The position numbers were made by a program, and so were the translations under genes. A stretch of 8,555 nucleotides of DNA from Pirellulaceae bacterium (lineage in GTDB: Bacteria; Planctomycetota; Planctomycetia; Pirellulales; Pirellulaceae). The DNA lies in contig JASLRF010000368.1 of assembly GCA_030744095.1 (NCBI GenBank), positions 1 through 8,555 on the forward strand, in the 5' to 3' direction. This document shows, in pieces, positions 1 through 5,599 of the stretch. Under the pieces are notes generated by a model that was not told the origin of the DNA, made no database searches, and was given only the letters and a program-made list of their open reading frames with translations. Each line of letters begins with the position of its first letter. Position 1 is the first letter of the stretch.

Positions 1-51
1 AACAAACGGCTTGTATTCGGTGACGTGATTGAAGATAGTCTTTAGTTGCAT
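1..51 (-). CDS. ISL3-family transposase, N-terminal 17 codons (partial)
   Basis: The minus-strand ATG is at 51-49 and the frame stays open to the left edge. The visible residues read M-Q-L-K-T-I-F-N-H-V-T-E-Y-K-P-F-V, which I recognise as the usual opening of ISL3-type transposases found in planctomycetes (M-Q-L-K-T-I-L-N pattern). A GGAG on the minus strand at 63-60 lies 8 nt before the start and supports it. The enzyme would be a DDE transposase, but its catalytic domain is outside the window. An 11-bp inverted repeat covers the start codon and the spacer behind the ribosome site. With only 17 residues the family call depends on the C-terminal fragment at the other edge. Confidence 0.6.
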   Translation of the reverse strand, partial: MQLKTIFNHVTEYKPFV

Positions 52-118
52 CCTGTGGACTCCGGTTCCATGTTGGTAAGTTCGCAAACTCATCTAACAC
101 GGAAGCGCCACAGGATGC
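48..118 (-). promoter_or_regulatory. Inverted repeat that can sequester the transposase start codon
   Basis: CCACAGGATGC on the minus strand at 58-48 is a perfect 11-bp reverse complement of GCATCCTGTGG at 118-108, with 49 nt between. The downstream arm contains the start codon (51-49) and the whole spacer after the GGAG ribosome site. A transcript entering from outside the IS would carry both arms and could hide the start. One starting between them would not. Start-codon sequestration in read-through transcripts is a known self-protection device of some insertion sequences (IS10, IS50); applying it here is inference. A 9-codon ORF (ATG at 71-69, stop at 44-42) overlaps the start in another frame. 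Confidence 0.5.
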
Positions 119-233
119 GATCCTATCTTGACGACTTGAAGCCGGACCAACTCAAACACGCCCCACCAACCTGAGGCTTGGTTGTTCAGATTCCCGAGGG
201 GCTCTACAACAGAACGCCACCACAAACACCCCA

Positions 234-260
234 TTCACCCACTAATTCCTCCGAAGAGCC
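234..260 (-). repeat. Terminal inverted repeat of the left IS (transposase-upstream end)
   Basis: Read inwards on the minus strand from 260 it begins GGCTCTTCGGAGGAATTAGT and ends GGGTGAA. The end at 8418 begins GCCTCCTCAGAAGAATCTGT and ends GGGTGAA. The 27-bp ends differ at six positions, and the final nine bases (GTGGGTGAA) are identical. Ends of this length starting with G are usual for ISL3 elements. Confidence 0.7.
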
Positions 261-316
261 GAAATTGATGGATTCGGCAAATGCCGGTCTGGTGATTTGC
301 CGATAGATATGTCGTC

Positions 317-349
317 TTGAGTGCTTCGTGATGAATCACGAGGTATAAT
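317..349 (+). promoter_or_regulatory. Candidate promoter with a perfect TATAAT box and an embedded operator-like palindrome
   Basis: TATAAT at 344-349 is a perfect -10 consensus. The best -35 candidate is TTGAGT at 317-322, giving a 21-bp spacer, which is long. The spacer contains TCGTGAT-GA-ATCACGA (326-341), a 7-bp dyad with a 2-nt centre that could bind a dimeric repressor or a MerR-like activator, a class that acts on stretched spacers. Initiation would fall near 356-358, just before the closing stem of the candidate RNA that follows. The -10 box is clear; the -35 and the operator role are inference. Confidence 0.45.
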
Positions 350-356
350 TGAAACC

Positions 357-504
357 AGAGAAGACCTTCGGTCAACATTCCGACAGAGGGACCAATAATT
401 CGGATTGGCTTGGGTCACCAAGTGGCTTGTGCAGAAGCACGCCCGACTCACGCTTTTCTTCCAGCGACTCCACTCGTCGCAGTGGACCGAAGGTTTTTCT
501 TTTC
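357..504 (+). ncRNA. Candidate structured small RNA 1, closed 5'/3' stem with terminator T-tract
   Basis: The 5' segment at 361-373 pairs with 485-497. Ten bp are perfect (ACCTTCGGTC with GACCGAAGGT), extended by two A-U pairs and one G-U pair. The 3' arm runs into a T-rich tail (494-503, interrupted by one C), as at an intrinsic terminator. Inside the stem are consecutive hairpins: CCAAT/ATTGG at 392-408, CTTGG/CCAAG with a 4-nt loop at 409-422, GGC..GTGC/GCAC-GCC with loop AGAA at 424-443, and GCGAC/GTCGC at 464-480. A TATAAT box sits about 8 nt before the expected 5' end. No convincing ORF crosses it. I see no hallmark of tmRNA, RNase P RNA or SRP RNA. Expected length is about 145 nt. Function is unknown. 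Confidence 0.45.
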
Positions 505-509
505 TAAAC

Positions 510-624
510 AAGCGGCCGAGCGCGACAAGACGGATGACAGTCCGACAACTCGCCTCTCGGGATAACCGGAGTGATCCGGATCGAAGCCGCTGGCCCAATC
601 CCGGTCTGCCGCTTTTTCTTTTTT
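510..624 (+). ncRNA. Candidate structured RNA 2, tandem closed-stem block with T-tract
   Basis: AAGCGGC at 510-516 pairs with GCCGCTT at 608-614, which leads into a T-tract (613-624, one internal C). Inside are a hairpin CGGA/TCCG at 531-544 enclosed by CGAG/CTCG (517-520 with 549-552), and CCGGA-GTGA-TCCGG at 566-579, whose loop fits the GNRA tetraloop class. The design repeats that of the block just upstream, with an unrelated sequence inside. It could be an independent RNA, a second module of one transcript that reads through the first T-tract, or an attenuator. No promoter of its own is obvious. Confidence 0.35.
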
Positions 625-670
625 ACGCCGCAATCTCGTCGTTGCCACATCAAACCGTGAGCTAGAGTTT

Positions 671-692
671 GGTTGACCCAAGAAAATCAACC
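671..692 (+). other. Short hairpin downstream of the tandem RNA blocks
   Basis: GGTTGA at 671-676 and TCAACC at 687-692 form a perfect 6-bp stem with a 10-nt A-rich loop. No proper T-run follows, so it would be a weak terminator at best. It lies just before the possible small ORF at 717. Confidence 0.3.
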
Positions 693-716
693 TTCTACTC
701 GCAAGTGATCAGTCGC

Positions 717-881
717 ATGGACCGCCAAAATGTTGAACTCCGTTCGTGGGCTCTCATCGCCATCAGTTTCCTGCTAGGGATGATAGTTTCGGAATTCATT
801 GACAACCAATGGCAAACGACGGTAGATTCGTCCACGTCGGTGGTTACTTCCCACGCCACGCCGGTCGATACGCAACGGTAG
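717..881 (+). CDS. Possible small membrane protein, 54 aa, unrecognised
   Basis: I do not recognise this ORF. From the ATG at 717 it encodes 54 residues with one strongly hydrophobic stretch at about residues 11-25 (W-A-L-I-A-I-S-F-L-L-G-M-I-V). That is preceded by polar and charged residues (D-R-Q-N-V-E-L-R) and followed by a soluble tail rich in Ser, Thr and Val. This would suit a single-pass small membrane protein. There is no clear ribosome site, and an upstream TTG at 669 would only extend it through the hairpin region. A second ORF (809-1153, +) overlaps its end in another frame, so at most one of the two is likely real. The hydrophobic stretch is the only positive evidence. Confidence 0.3.
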   Translation: MDRQNVELRSWALIAISFLLGMIVSEFIDNQWQTTVDSSTSVVTSHATPVDTQR

Positions 882-1243
882 ACCCCGATTTGAGTGTTAC
901 TGACGCATCTGGTTTGGGCTGGGATCGAAACCAAAGCAAGTCCCCAGAAGTTGTTTTGGGTAGTTTCAAGACTGGTGCTCCCGCATTGCCAGGCAGGGAC
1001 TCGTTGTCCGACGTCATGCGCTTTTCAGATCTCGTCCGTTGGACGGGGGCTATCCATCACGGGTTTGAAACGGCTTTTAGATCCCGCGGGTCTATTTCCG
1101 GTCGCCCCATTGCTGCCCCTCCTGGACGACTGTTGACTGGACATTCGAGGTAGCCATACTGGTTGGAACCCAGAGCGGCCAAATGAACCGAGATGGTCGT
1201 CTCTCCCTCGCCTGAATCCCGCCTCGAACCGGAGTCGATTGTA
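882..1243 (+). other. Intergenic stretch before the PQQ gene
   Basis: I see no supported gene here. The visible points are a 13-base hairpin, CGTCC-GTT-GGACG, near 1036-1048, the 8-bp palindrome CCCGCGGG at 1083-1090, and the ribosome site GGAG at 1231-1234 that serves the next gene. ORFs crossing the stretch resemble no family I know. Confidence 0.4.
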
Positions 1244-2554
1244 ATGATCTGTCGGTACACTCTATTGGCTTTGCTGTTGATAGTCGTCAGTTTCCAGAGT
1301 CGCCTGAACGCCGAGAACTGGGGCGGGTGGCGAGGACCACGTGGTGATGGTACCAGCCTGGAGAACAATGTTCCCCTGCGATGGAACGGCCCCTCGGGTG
1401 AGAACATCACCTGGAAAATCGCCGTTCCAGGGATTGGGCACTCGTCGCCGATCGTCTGGCAGGACCGGGTCTTTCTAGTCTCGTGTGATACGGAAACGGG
1501 TGACAGACTGCTGATCAGCCTGGATCGCCTGACGGGGAAAACGCGGTGGACGAAGACCGTATTGTCAAAATCGCTACTGGAAACTAAACATCGCTTGAAT
1601 AGCCATGCTTCGAGTACGCCGGTGACCGACGGCAAGATCGTGGTTGTTTCATTCTTGGAAGTCGACGGCAGCACGGTTCCCGCAAAGAATGTGGGACGGG
1701 CGCGACCGGTTACTCCGGGAAAGATGGTCCTAGCGGCGTACGATTTCGAAGGCAACCAGAAATGGCTGGTTAGGCCAGGCGGATTCGTCAGCGTTCACGG
1801 CTATTGCAGTTGTCCCGTACTGTTCGAGGATCTGGTGATTGTCAACGGCGATCACGACGGTGATTCGTATATCGTGGCACTCGACCGAAACACCGGGAAG
1901 ACTGTTTGGAAGGTCGAGCGAGATCACAAGACACGCAGCTACGTTACGCCGATTATTCGTGAAGTTGCGGGCCGCACCCAGATGGTCCTTTCCGGCAGCA
2001 AGTCCATCTGCAGTTACGATCCACGCAACGGTTCACGCTTTTGGAAGATCAACGGACCCACCGAGCAGTTCGTCGCATCCATGGTCTTCGATGGCCGGCT
2101 GTTCTATATGGCTGCGGGGTTTCCCACGCATCACGTGATGGCCGTCCGCCCGGAAGGGAGCGGGAATGTTACCGATACTCATGTCGTCTGGCACGAAACA
2201 AACGGGGTGGGCTGTTATGTTCCTTCGCCGGTGCTGGTCGGCAATTACCTGCTGGTGGCAGATGACCTCGGGACTGCGAACTGTTTTGAGGCCAAAACCG
2301 GCGTACGACAGTGGCGAGTTCGGATGGGCAACCACTTCAGCGCGTCGCTGGTGACGGCCGGCGGACTCGCTTATTTCTTGGCTGACAATGGCATAACCAA
2401 AATTGTCCGGCCCGGTGCTGAAGAGAACGTCGTTGCCGAAAACCCCCTCGGCGAGTATTGTTTTGCCTCGCCTGCGATCAGCGACGGGCAGATTTTTATT
2501 CGAGGCGAAGAGCACTTGTTCTGCATCGGACCTCGGCAGACTGGCGCTGAGTAA
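1244..2554 (+). CDS. Secreted PQQ-like beta-propeller repeat protein
   Basis: This is a 436-residue exported protein of the PQQ/WD-like propeller class, often labelled BamB-like in automatic annotation. The ATG at 1244 is chosen because GGAG at 1231-1234 lies 9 nt before it and the protein then opens with a signal peptide: M-I-C-R, a hydrophobic core at residues 6-17, and likely cleavage after L-N-A at 23. An ATG at 1193 would add 17 polar residues in front of the signal. The mature start E-N-W-G-G-W-R-G-P-R-G-D-G is the planctomycete form of this family. Propeller repeats end in a turn-Gly-x-x-x-Trp pattern: L-D-R-L-T-G-K-T-R-W (93-102), L-D-R-N-T-G-K-T-V-W (213-222), Y-D-P-R-N-G-S-R-F-W (258-267) and F-E-A-K-T-G-V-R-Q-W (348-357). 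No PQQ-dehydrogenase catalytic set is apparent, so a structural or binding role is more likely than enzymatic. It stands alone, with long spacers on both sides. Confidence 0.9.
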   Translation: MICRYTLLALLLIVVSFQSRLNAENWGGWRGPRGDGTSLENNVPLRWNGPSGENITWKIAVPGIGHSSPIVWQDRVFLVSCDTETGDRLLISLDRLTGKTRWTKTVLSKSLLETKHRLNSHASSTPVTDGKIVVVSFLEVDGSTVPAKNVGRARPVTPGKMVLAAYDFEGNQKWLVRPGGFVSVHGYCSCPVLFEDLVIVNGDHDGDSYIVALDRNTGKTVWKVERDHKTRSYVTPIIREVAGRTQMVLSGSKSICSYDPRNGSRFWKINGPTEQFVASMVFDGRLFYMAAGFPTHHVMAVRPEGSGNVTDTHVVWHETNGVGCYVPSPVLVGNYLLVADDLGTANCFEAKTGVRQWRVRMGNHFSASLVTAGGLAYFLADNGITKIVRPGAEENVVAENPLGEYCFASPAISDGQIFIRGEEHLFCIGPRQTGAE

Positions 2555-2846
2555 TTGACGTGTCGGCCAGTTCGTCCGTCCTACTCCCTCTCAGATCCGC
2601 AATTGCATCGCCAAATCCCCAAGCCACTTGGCTCGCCCAGGCTCGGTGTGCGGAATATCTTCGGGTGGATTGCCCAAATAACCGGCAAAGCCGTTTCAAT
2701 CTGGGGGTGGTTCGTAAGAGTTTGGGAAATGGCGGAGTTTCCGAATAACTGTCTTGGTGCGATTTTACGATAGATAGGGTGCGGAGGGGGAATAGGACGT
2801 TTCCTCATTGCAAGGGTCGTTTTGGGATTTTGCCAAGCGACTTCAG
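2555..2846 (+). other. Intergenic stretch after the PQQ gene
   Basis: No gene is supported. A small hairpin, CCAAG-CCA-CTTGG (2619-2631), lies about 65 nt after the stop codon but lacks a T-run. A TTGCAA at 2808-2813 could be a -35 element for the RNA candidate that follows, but no good -10 sits at the right distance. Confidence 0.4.
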
Positions 2847-2995
2847 AAAGGTGCGGCACCGGAATTTTGTGTCGTTGTATGCGTGACTGGACAAGCATCG
2901 AGGCGTTGCTTCCCTCGTGGCCATTGGGGGCTCACTTGTCCAAGCACACTGGCAGACAACGAGGCAGGTTCCGTGCGGCACCTTTTTTTCTTTTC
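2847..2995 (+). ncRNA. Candidate structured RNA 3, rod-like with closing stem and T-tract
   Basis: AAAGGTGC-G-GCAC-C-GGAA at 2847-2864 pairs with 2969-2985 over 16 bp with one mismatch and one bulge. The 3' arm runs into a T-rich tail (2983-2994, one internal C). Further nested pairs give a rod: TCGTTGT (2872-2878) with ACAACGA (2956-2962), and TGGACAAG (2888-2895) with CTTGTCCA (2935-2942). An inner hairpin, CGAGG/CCTCG, sits at 2899-2917. A rod of about 150 nt with a closing stem, internal bubbles and an apical part recalls 6S RNA, but I cannot confirm the conserved bubble bases. GTGCGGCACC occurs in both arms, so a simple palindromic repeat is the alternative. It ends about 160 nt before the sigma factor gene. 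Confidence 0.4.
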
Positions 2996-3093
2996 CTGCG
3001 ACAACGAATTTGGCTGGATTATCTACGACTTTGCCGGATTCTGGCTGGCCCATTTGACAGCTCGGGGGCTATAAGTTAGTTGCCCTGCGTTTG

Positions 3094-3106
3094 GTTGCCT
3101 GGCAAC
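3094..3106 (+). promoter_or_regulatory. Palindrome upstream of the sigma factor gene
   Basis: GTTGCC-T-GGCAAC is a perfect 6-bp dyad, 50 nt before the sigma factor start. TAGTTG at 3077-3082 can alternatively pair with CAACTA at 3106-3111. It could be an operator or a short leader hairpin. The sequence shows only the symmetry. Confidence 0.25.
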
Positions 3107-3155
3107 AACTACCTTACGCCCCCTGGAACAACTCTCCTTTGCCGAGTTACGCGTT

Positions 3156-3803
3156 TTGACGAGCGCCGCGTCCGAACAGCCTGATGGACAACTGGTTGCC
3201 GCCGTCCTGGCCGGCGATCGCGACGAGTTTGCGAAACTTGTTGATCGCTACCACAGTGCACTGCTGGGAGTTGCCTACAGCCGGCTCGGCCGCCGCGAAT
3301 GGGCTGAGGACGTCGTGCAAGAAGCCTTGCTCAACGCCTTCAAGTCGCTGCACACCTACGATTCCCAATACAGCTTTCGAACCTGGCTTTGGACGATCCT
3401 CTTGAACCAGTGTCACCGACATTACAAGAAGCAGATGCGGGTCGACTCCGTTCGCGCTTGGAGTGAACAAACGGCGACGGACGTGATCGCTGCTCAGCAA
3501 ACCGCCAATCAGCTCCGGTCCACGGAATCACCATCAGATCAATTGATGGCGACGGAGAGATCCGACCGTCTGAACGCGCTGCTTGATCAACTTCCCGAGA
3601 AACAGGCCGATGCGTTGCGATTACGTTTCTTCGGCGGTCTGAAGTTTCGAGAAATTGCCTTGGCGATGGACTGCAGCCTTTCGACCGCCAAGAACCGCGT
3701 ACGTTGGGGTTTGACCAAGATGGCCGACGAGCTGGGCCCAAACCGAAATTCGAATAGACGAGCCACTGCGGAGAGATCTCATGAACCGCCTGATGAACTG
3801 TGA
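3156..3803 (+). CDS. RNA polymerase sigma factor, ECF (sigma-70 family)
   Basis: This encodes a 215-residue ECF sigma factor that would direct RNA polymerase to a specific promoter set. Region 2 spans about residues 24-92, with L-V-D-R-Y-H, W-A-E-D-V-V-Q-E-A-L-L-N-A-F-K and Y-S-F-R-T-W-L-W-T-I-L-L-N. Region 4 spans about 138-192, with L-P-E-K-Q-A-D-A-L-R-L-R-F-F and a helix-turn-helix at F-R-E-I-A-L-A-M-D-C-S-L-S-T-A-K-N-R-V-R. The linker is longer than in a minimal ECF. No ATG or GTG fits the N-terminus, so TTG at 3156 is the likely start; the frame is open back to a stop at 3072, with CTG as the only other option. No clear Shine-Dalgarno is present. Its 3' end overlaps the next gene by 23 nt, indicating one operon and translational coupling. 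A nearby repressor partner is expected for this class. Confidence 0.92.
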   Translation: MTSAASEQPDGQLVAAVLAGDRDEFAKLVDRYHSALLGVAYSRLGRREWAEDVVQEALLNAFKSLHTYDSQYSFRTWLWTILLNQCHRHYKKQMRVDSVRAWSEQTATDVIAAQQTANQLRSTESPSDQLMATERSDRLNALLDQLPEKQADALRLRFFGGLKFREIALAMDCSLSTAKNRVRWGLTKMADELGPNRNSNRRATAERSHEPPDEL

Positions 3804-4470
3804 TCACGTGTTTGACATTTTGACCCGAGCTCCTTTCCCGGCGGGCGAAGCGAGCGACGCGGATGTTGAGCATCATTTGCGTGCGTGCCACGAGTGTCGT
3901 CAATTGGCAGAGGCGTTGCGGCCGGCAGTCGACTTGTTCCATGAGTCGATTCCCTCGGACGAGTCGTTTGATCTTCCCGGCTACATGGGCAATCTGTTCT
4001 CGGCCGCCGACGCGACAGTTAGCACGAGCGTGCGTACCCAGTCCACGACGCGGCGTGACATCAACAGTGGCATGGCGTCGTCCGGTCTGGGTATGGTGAT
4101 CTGTCTGCTTGTGTGTTGTGGTCTGATGTTCTCGTTCGGGCGCGACCTGATGCCGACCTTGCGTTCGCCGTCGGTCACGCCTAGCGATGGAGCTTCACAG
4201 CCCGACCGTACCGGTCTGGAGTTGCTGACAAGTTTGGACCTCCCATCGATTTGCCGAGAGGCGTTTGACACCAACCGCAGCGTCGCCCAGGCCGGCGAAA
4301 ACGGTTCGGACTCTCCGGCCGACCCCGAGCGTTGGACACAATGCTGTACGGAATGTCACGCCGTCGCCAATCCACAGCGGCCGAAGTTAACGTCGACGGT
4401 CAAGTTAACCAGCAGTTGCGCGGCCTGTCACAAGACAGAAGACCCTCGCAACCGCCACCAGGCCACTTAG
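3781..4470 (+). CDS. Anti-sigma-like membrane protein: zinc-finger motif, one TM helix, tail with two CXXCH motifs
   Basis: This 229-residue protein is probably the regulator of the sigma factor it overlaps. ATG at 3781 is preferred because GGAG at 3770-3773 lies 7 nt before it; ATG at 3793 would leave that site 19 nt away. The N-terminal part carries H32-x3-C36-x2-C39, the ligand pattern of zinc-binding anti-sigma domains. A single transmembrane helix lies at about residues 100-120 (G-L-G-M-V-I-C-L-L-V-C-C-G-L-M-F-S-F-G), with Arg91-Arg92 on the cytoplasmic side, so the C-terminus should be exported. The exported tail ends with C189-T-E-C-H193 and C213-A-A-C-H217, both of the c-type haem attachment form. 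Zinc or redox thiol chemistry is an alternative. The combination suggests a sensor that releases the sigma factor in response to redox or haem state; that role is inference. Confidence 0.8.
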   Translation: MNRLMNCDHVFDILTRAPFPAGEASDADVEHHLRACHECRQLAEALRPAVDLFHESIPSDESFDLPGYMGNLFSAADATVSTSVRTQSTTRRDINSGMASSGLGMVICLLVCCGLMFSFGRDLMPTLRSPSVTPSDGASQPDRTGLELLTSLDLPSICREAFDTNRSVAQAGENGSDSPADPERWTQCCTECHAVANPQRPKLTSTVKLTSSCAACHKTEDPRNRHQAT

Positions 4471-4489
4471 CAGTGTTCGATCTTTTATT

Positions 4490-4540
4490 GTCGTCTTTCG
4501 CTCCGCGAAAGCACGTTCCTTTCGCGGAGCGAAAGGCGGC
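4490..4540 (+). repeat. Perfect 17-bp inverted repeat (intergenic palindromic repeat, possible terminator)
   Basis: CTTTCGCTCCGCGAAAG at 4495-4511 is the exact reverse complement of 4519-4535, with a 7-nt loop. The stem can extend to 4490/4540 with a few G-U pairs. Each arm is itself partly symmetric (CTTTCGC with GCGAAAG). It begins 19 nt after the anti-sigma stop and has no T-run on either side, so it may stop transcription poorly or protect an mRNA end. From memory, hairpins of this CGCTCCGCGAAAG type recur between genes in Rhodopirellula-like genomes, so it is probably one copy of a dispersed repeat. Confidence 0.75.
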
Positions 4541-4684
4541 TATCGGACAGTAATTCCTCGAACGATCCTTAGCGCGATGCACCGTCGGTTCCTCCCATGC
4601 CCGTTCGCGTGCATTTGGCGTTCATTCTCGGTTCCGCTGCGAATTCCTTCGCCCGACAAGACCGGCTGAAGTGATTTTCGATCA

Positions 4685-4716
4685 TTGAGAGATTTGTGTA
4701 TGCTGTTGGATATACT
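4685..4716 (+). promoter_or_regulatory. Possible promoter of the phosphorylase pair
   Basis: TTGAGA (4685-4690) and TATACT (4711-4716) resemble -35 and -10 boxes, but the 20-bp spacer is longer than usual. Initiation near 4723 would leave a leader of about 30 nt before the ATG at 4754. It would exclude the earlier in-frame starts at 4685 and 4700. Confidence 0.3.
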
Positions 4717-4753
4717 CAACGATCACGACGCATCACCCGCTAAAGGACGGCGC

Positions 4754-5599
4754 ATGCTTAATCTATACGACCAAATTCAAGAAGCCGTCGCGACGATCAA
4801 GACAAAATGGGATGGCACGCCGAAAGCCGGTATTATTCTGGGGACAGGGCTCGGCGGCCTGGTCGAAGAAATTGAAGAAGAGGCTTCGCTGGACTACGAA
4901 GAGATCCCGAGTTTTCCCACTTCGACCGCTATCAGCCACCGAGGGCGTTTGGTCTGCGGCAGACTGGAAGGGCTGCCGGTGATGGCGATGGAAGGTCGCT
5001 TTCACATGTACGAAGGTTACCCGCTAAAGCAAATCACGCTGCCGGTCCGCGTCATGCAAGCGATGGGCGCGGACCTACTAGTCGTCTCCAACGCGTGCGG
5101 TGGGATGAACCCATACTTCAAGGAAGGCGACCTGATGGTCATCGAAGACCATATCAACTTGATGGGCGATAATCCACTGATTGGGATCAACGACGATCGC
5201 CTGGGACCTCGGTTTCCGGACATGTGCGAACCGTACAATCAAGGATTGGTTGATCGCGCGCTCGAGTGCGCTCGCCGCGAGAACATCGTGGCACACAAAG
5301 GTGTATTCGTCGCCGTGTCAGGGCCAAACTTGGAGACACGCGCCGAGTATCGGTTCTTGCGAACGATCGGCGCTGACGCGGTCGGAATGTCGACGGTGCC
5401 GGAAGTCATTGTGGCCGTCCATTGCGGAATGCGAGTTGTGGGCTTCTCCATCGTCACAGACCTCTGTTTACCTGACGCCCTGCACCCGGCTGATGTGGCA
5501 AAGATCATTGCGACAGCCAACACCGCCGAGCCCAAACTCCGGATTCTGGTGCGTGACGTCCTACGTTCCGAAGCGGAATCGTTGCCAGCATCATCGTGA
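4754..5599 (+). CDS. Purine nucleoside phosphorylase, trimeric type, copy 1 (Asp at the base-binding Asn position)
   Basis: It would cleave purine nucleosides with phosphate to free base and ribose-1-phosphate in cytosolic purine salvage. The ATG at 4754 follows AAAGGA (4742-4747) by 6 nt and gives 281 residues, the normal length; TTG at 4685 and ATG at 4700 would add residues not expected in the family. Landmarks are the phosphate loop G30-T-G-L-G, H84 in H-M-Y-E-G-Y, N114-A-C-G-G, the E-D-H-I-N-L-M-G segment (131-138), F154 in R-F-P-D-M (matching the Phe that reaches the neighbouring subunit in human PNP), E194 in G-P-N-L-E-T-R-A-E, and M212-S-T-V-P-E. At the human Asn243 position it has Asp236 (V-T-D-L-C). 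It keeps the purine-binding Glu, as PNP does, but carries the Asp typical of methylthioadenosine phosphorylase. Its stop overlaps the next start by 4 nt. Confidence 0.93.
   Translation: MLNLYDQIQEAVATIKTKWDGTPKAGIILGTGLGGLVEEIEEEASLDYEEIPSFPTSTAISHRGRLVCGRLEGLPVMAMEGRFHMYEGYPLKQITLPVRVMQAMGADLLVVSNACGGMNPYFKEGDLMVIEDHINLMGDNPLIGINDDRLGPRFPDMCEPYNQGLVDRALECARRENIVAHKGVFVAVSGPNLETRAEYRFLRTIGADAVGMSTVPEVIVAVHCGMRVVGFSIVTDLCLPDALHPADVAKIIATANTAEPKLRILVRDVLRSEAESLPASS

Larger units (their letters stand above)
1..260 (-). mobile_element. ISL3-family insertion sequence, 5' (transposase-start) end, partial
   Basis: This is the upstream end of an insertion sequence read on the minus strand. It runs from a terminal inverted repeat at 234-260 through about 180 nt of leader to the first 17 codons of a transposase at 51-1, and continues off the left edge. 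The boundary at 260 is set by matching the repeat to that of the IS end at 8418. The two agree at 21 of 27 positions in inverted orientation, as expected for the left and right ends of one IS type. The ISL3 assignment rests on the transposase ends seen on both sides of the window. A duplicated target site cannot be tested because the other end of this copy lies outside. Confidence 0.7.

Noticed and set aside
261..268. Target-site duplication matching the octamer at 8410-8417
   Set aside because: GAAATTGA and AATTAAAA differ, and these inner flanks need not match; the informative outer flanks lie outside the window.
357..504. tmRNA, RNase P RNA or SRP RNA
   Set aside because: The conserved bases of these RNAs (tRNA-like ends, the P RNA core, the SRP GNAR loop region) were looked for and not found.
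405..665. Plus-strand ORF of 86 codons starting at TTG
   Set aside because: It runs through both closed-stem blocks and their T-tracts, has no ribosome site and resembles no protein family.
809..1153. Plus-strand ORF of 114 codons overlapping the possible small membrane ORF
   Set aside because: No family resemblance, no ribosome site, mixed composition, and it conflicts with 717-881. Codon choice is not absurd, so it is not excluded.
1057..1755. Minus-strand ORF of 232 codons opposite the PQQ gene
   Set aside because: It is antisense to a clear propeller gene with signal peptide and repeats; its protein shows no recognisable motif.
2879..3079. Small ORF M-R-D-W-T-S-I-E inside RNA candidate 3
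   Set aside because: It crosses the terminator-like T-tract, has no ribosome site, and its downstream part is low-complexity Phe/Leu/Arg.
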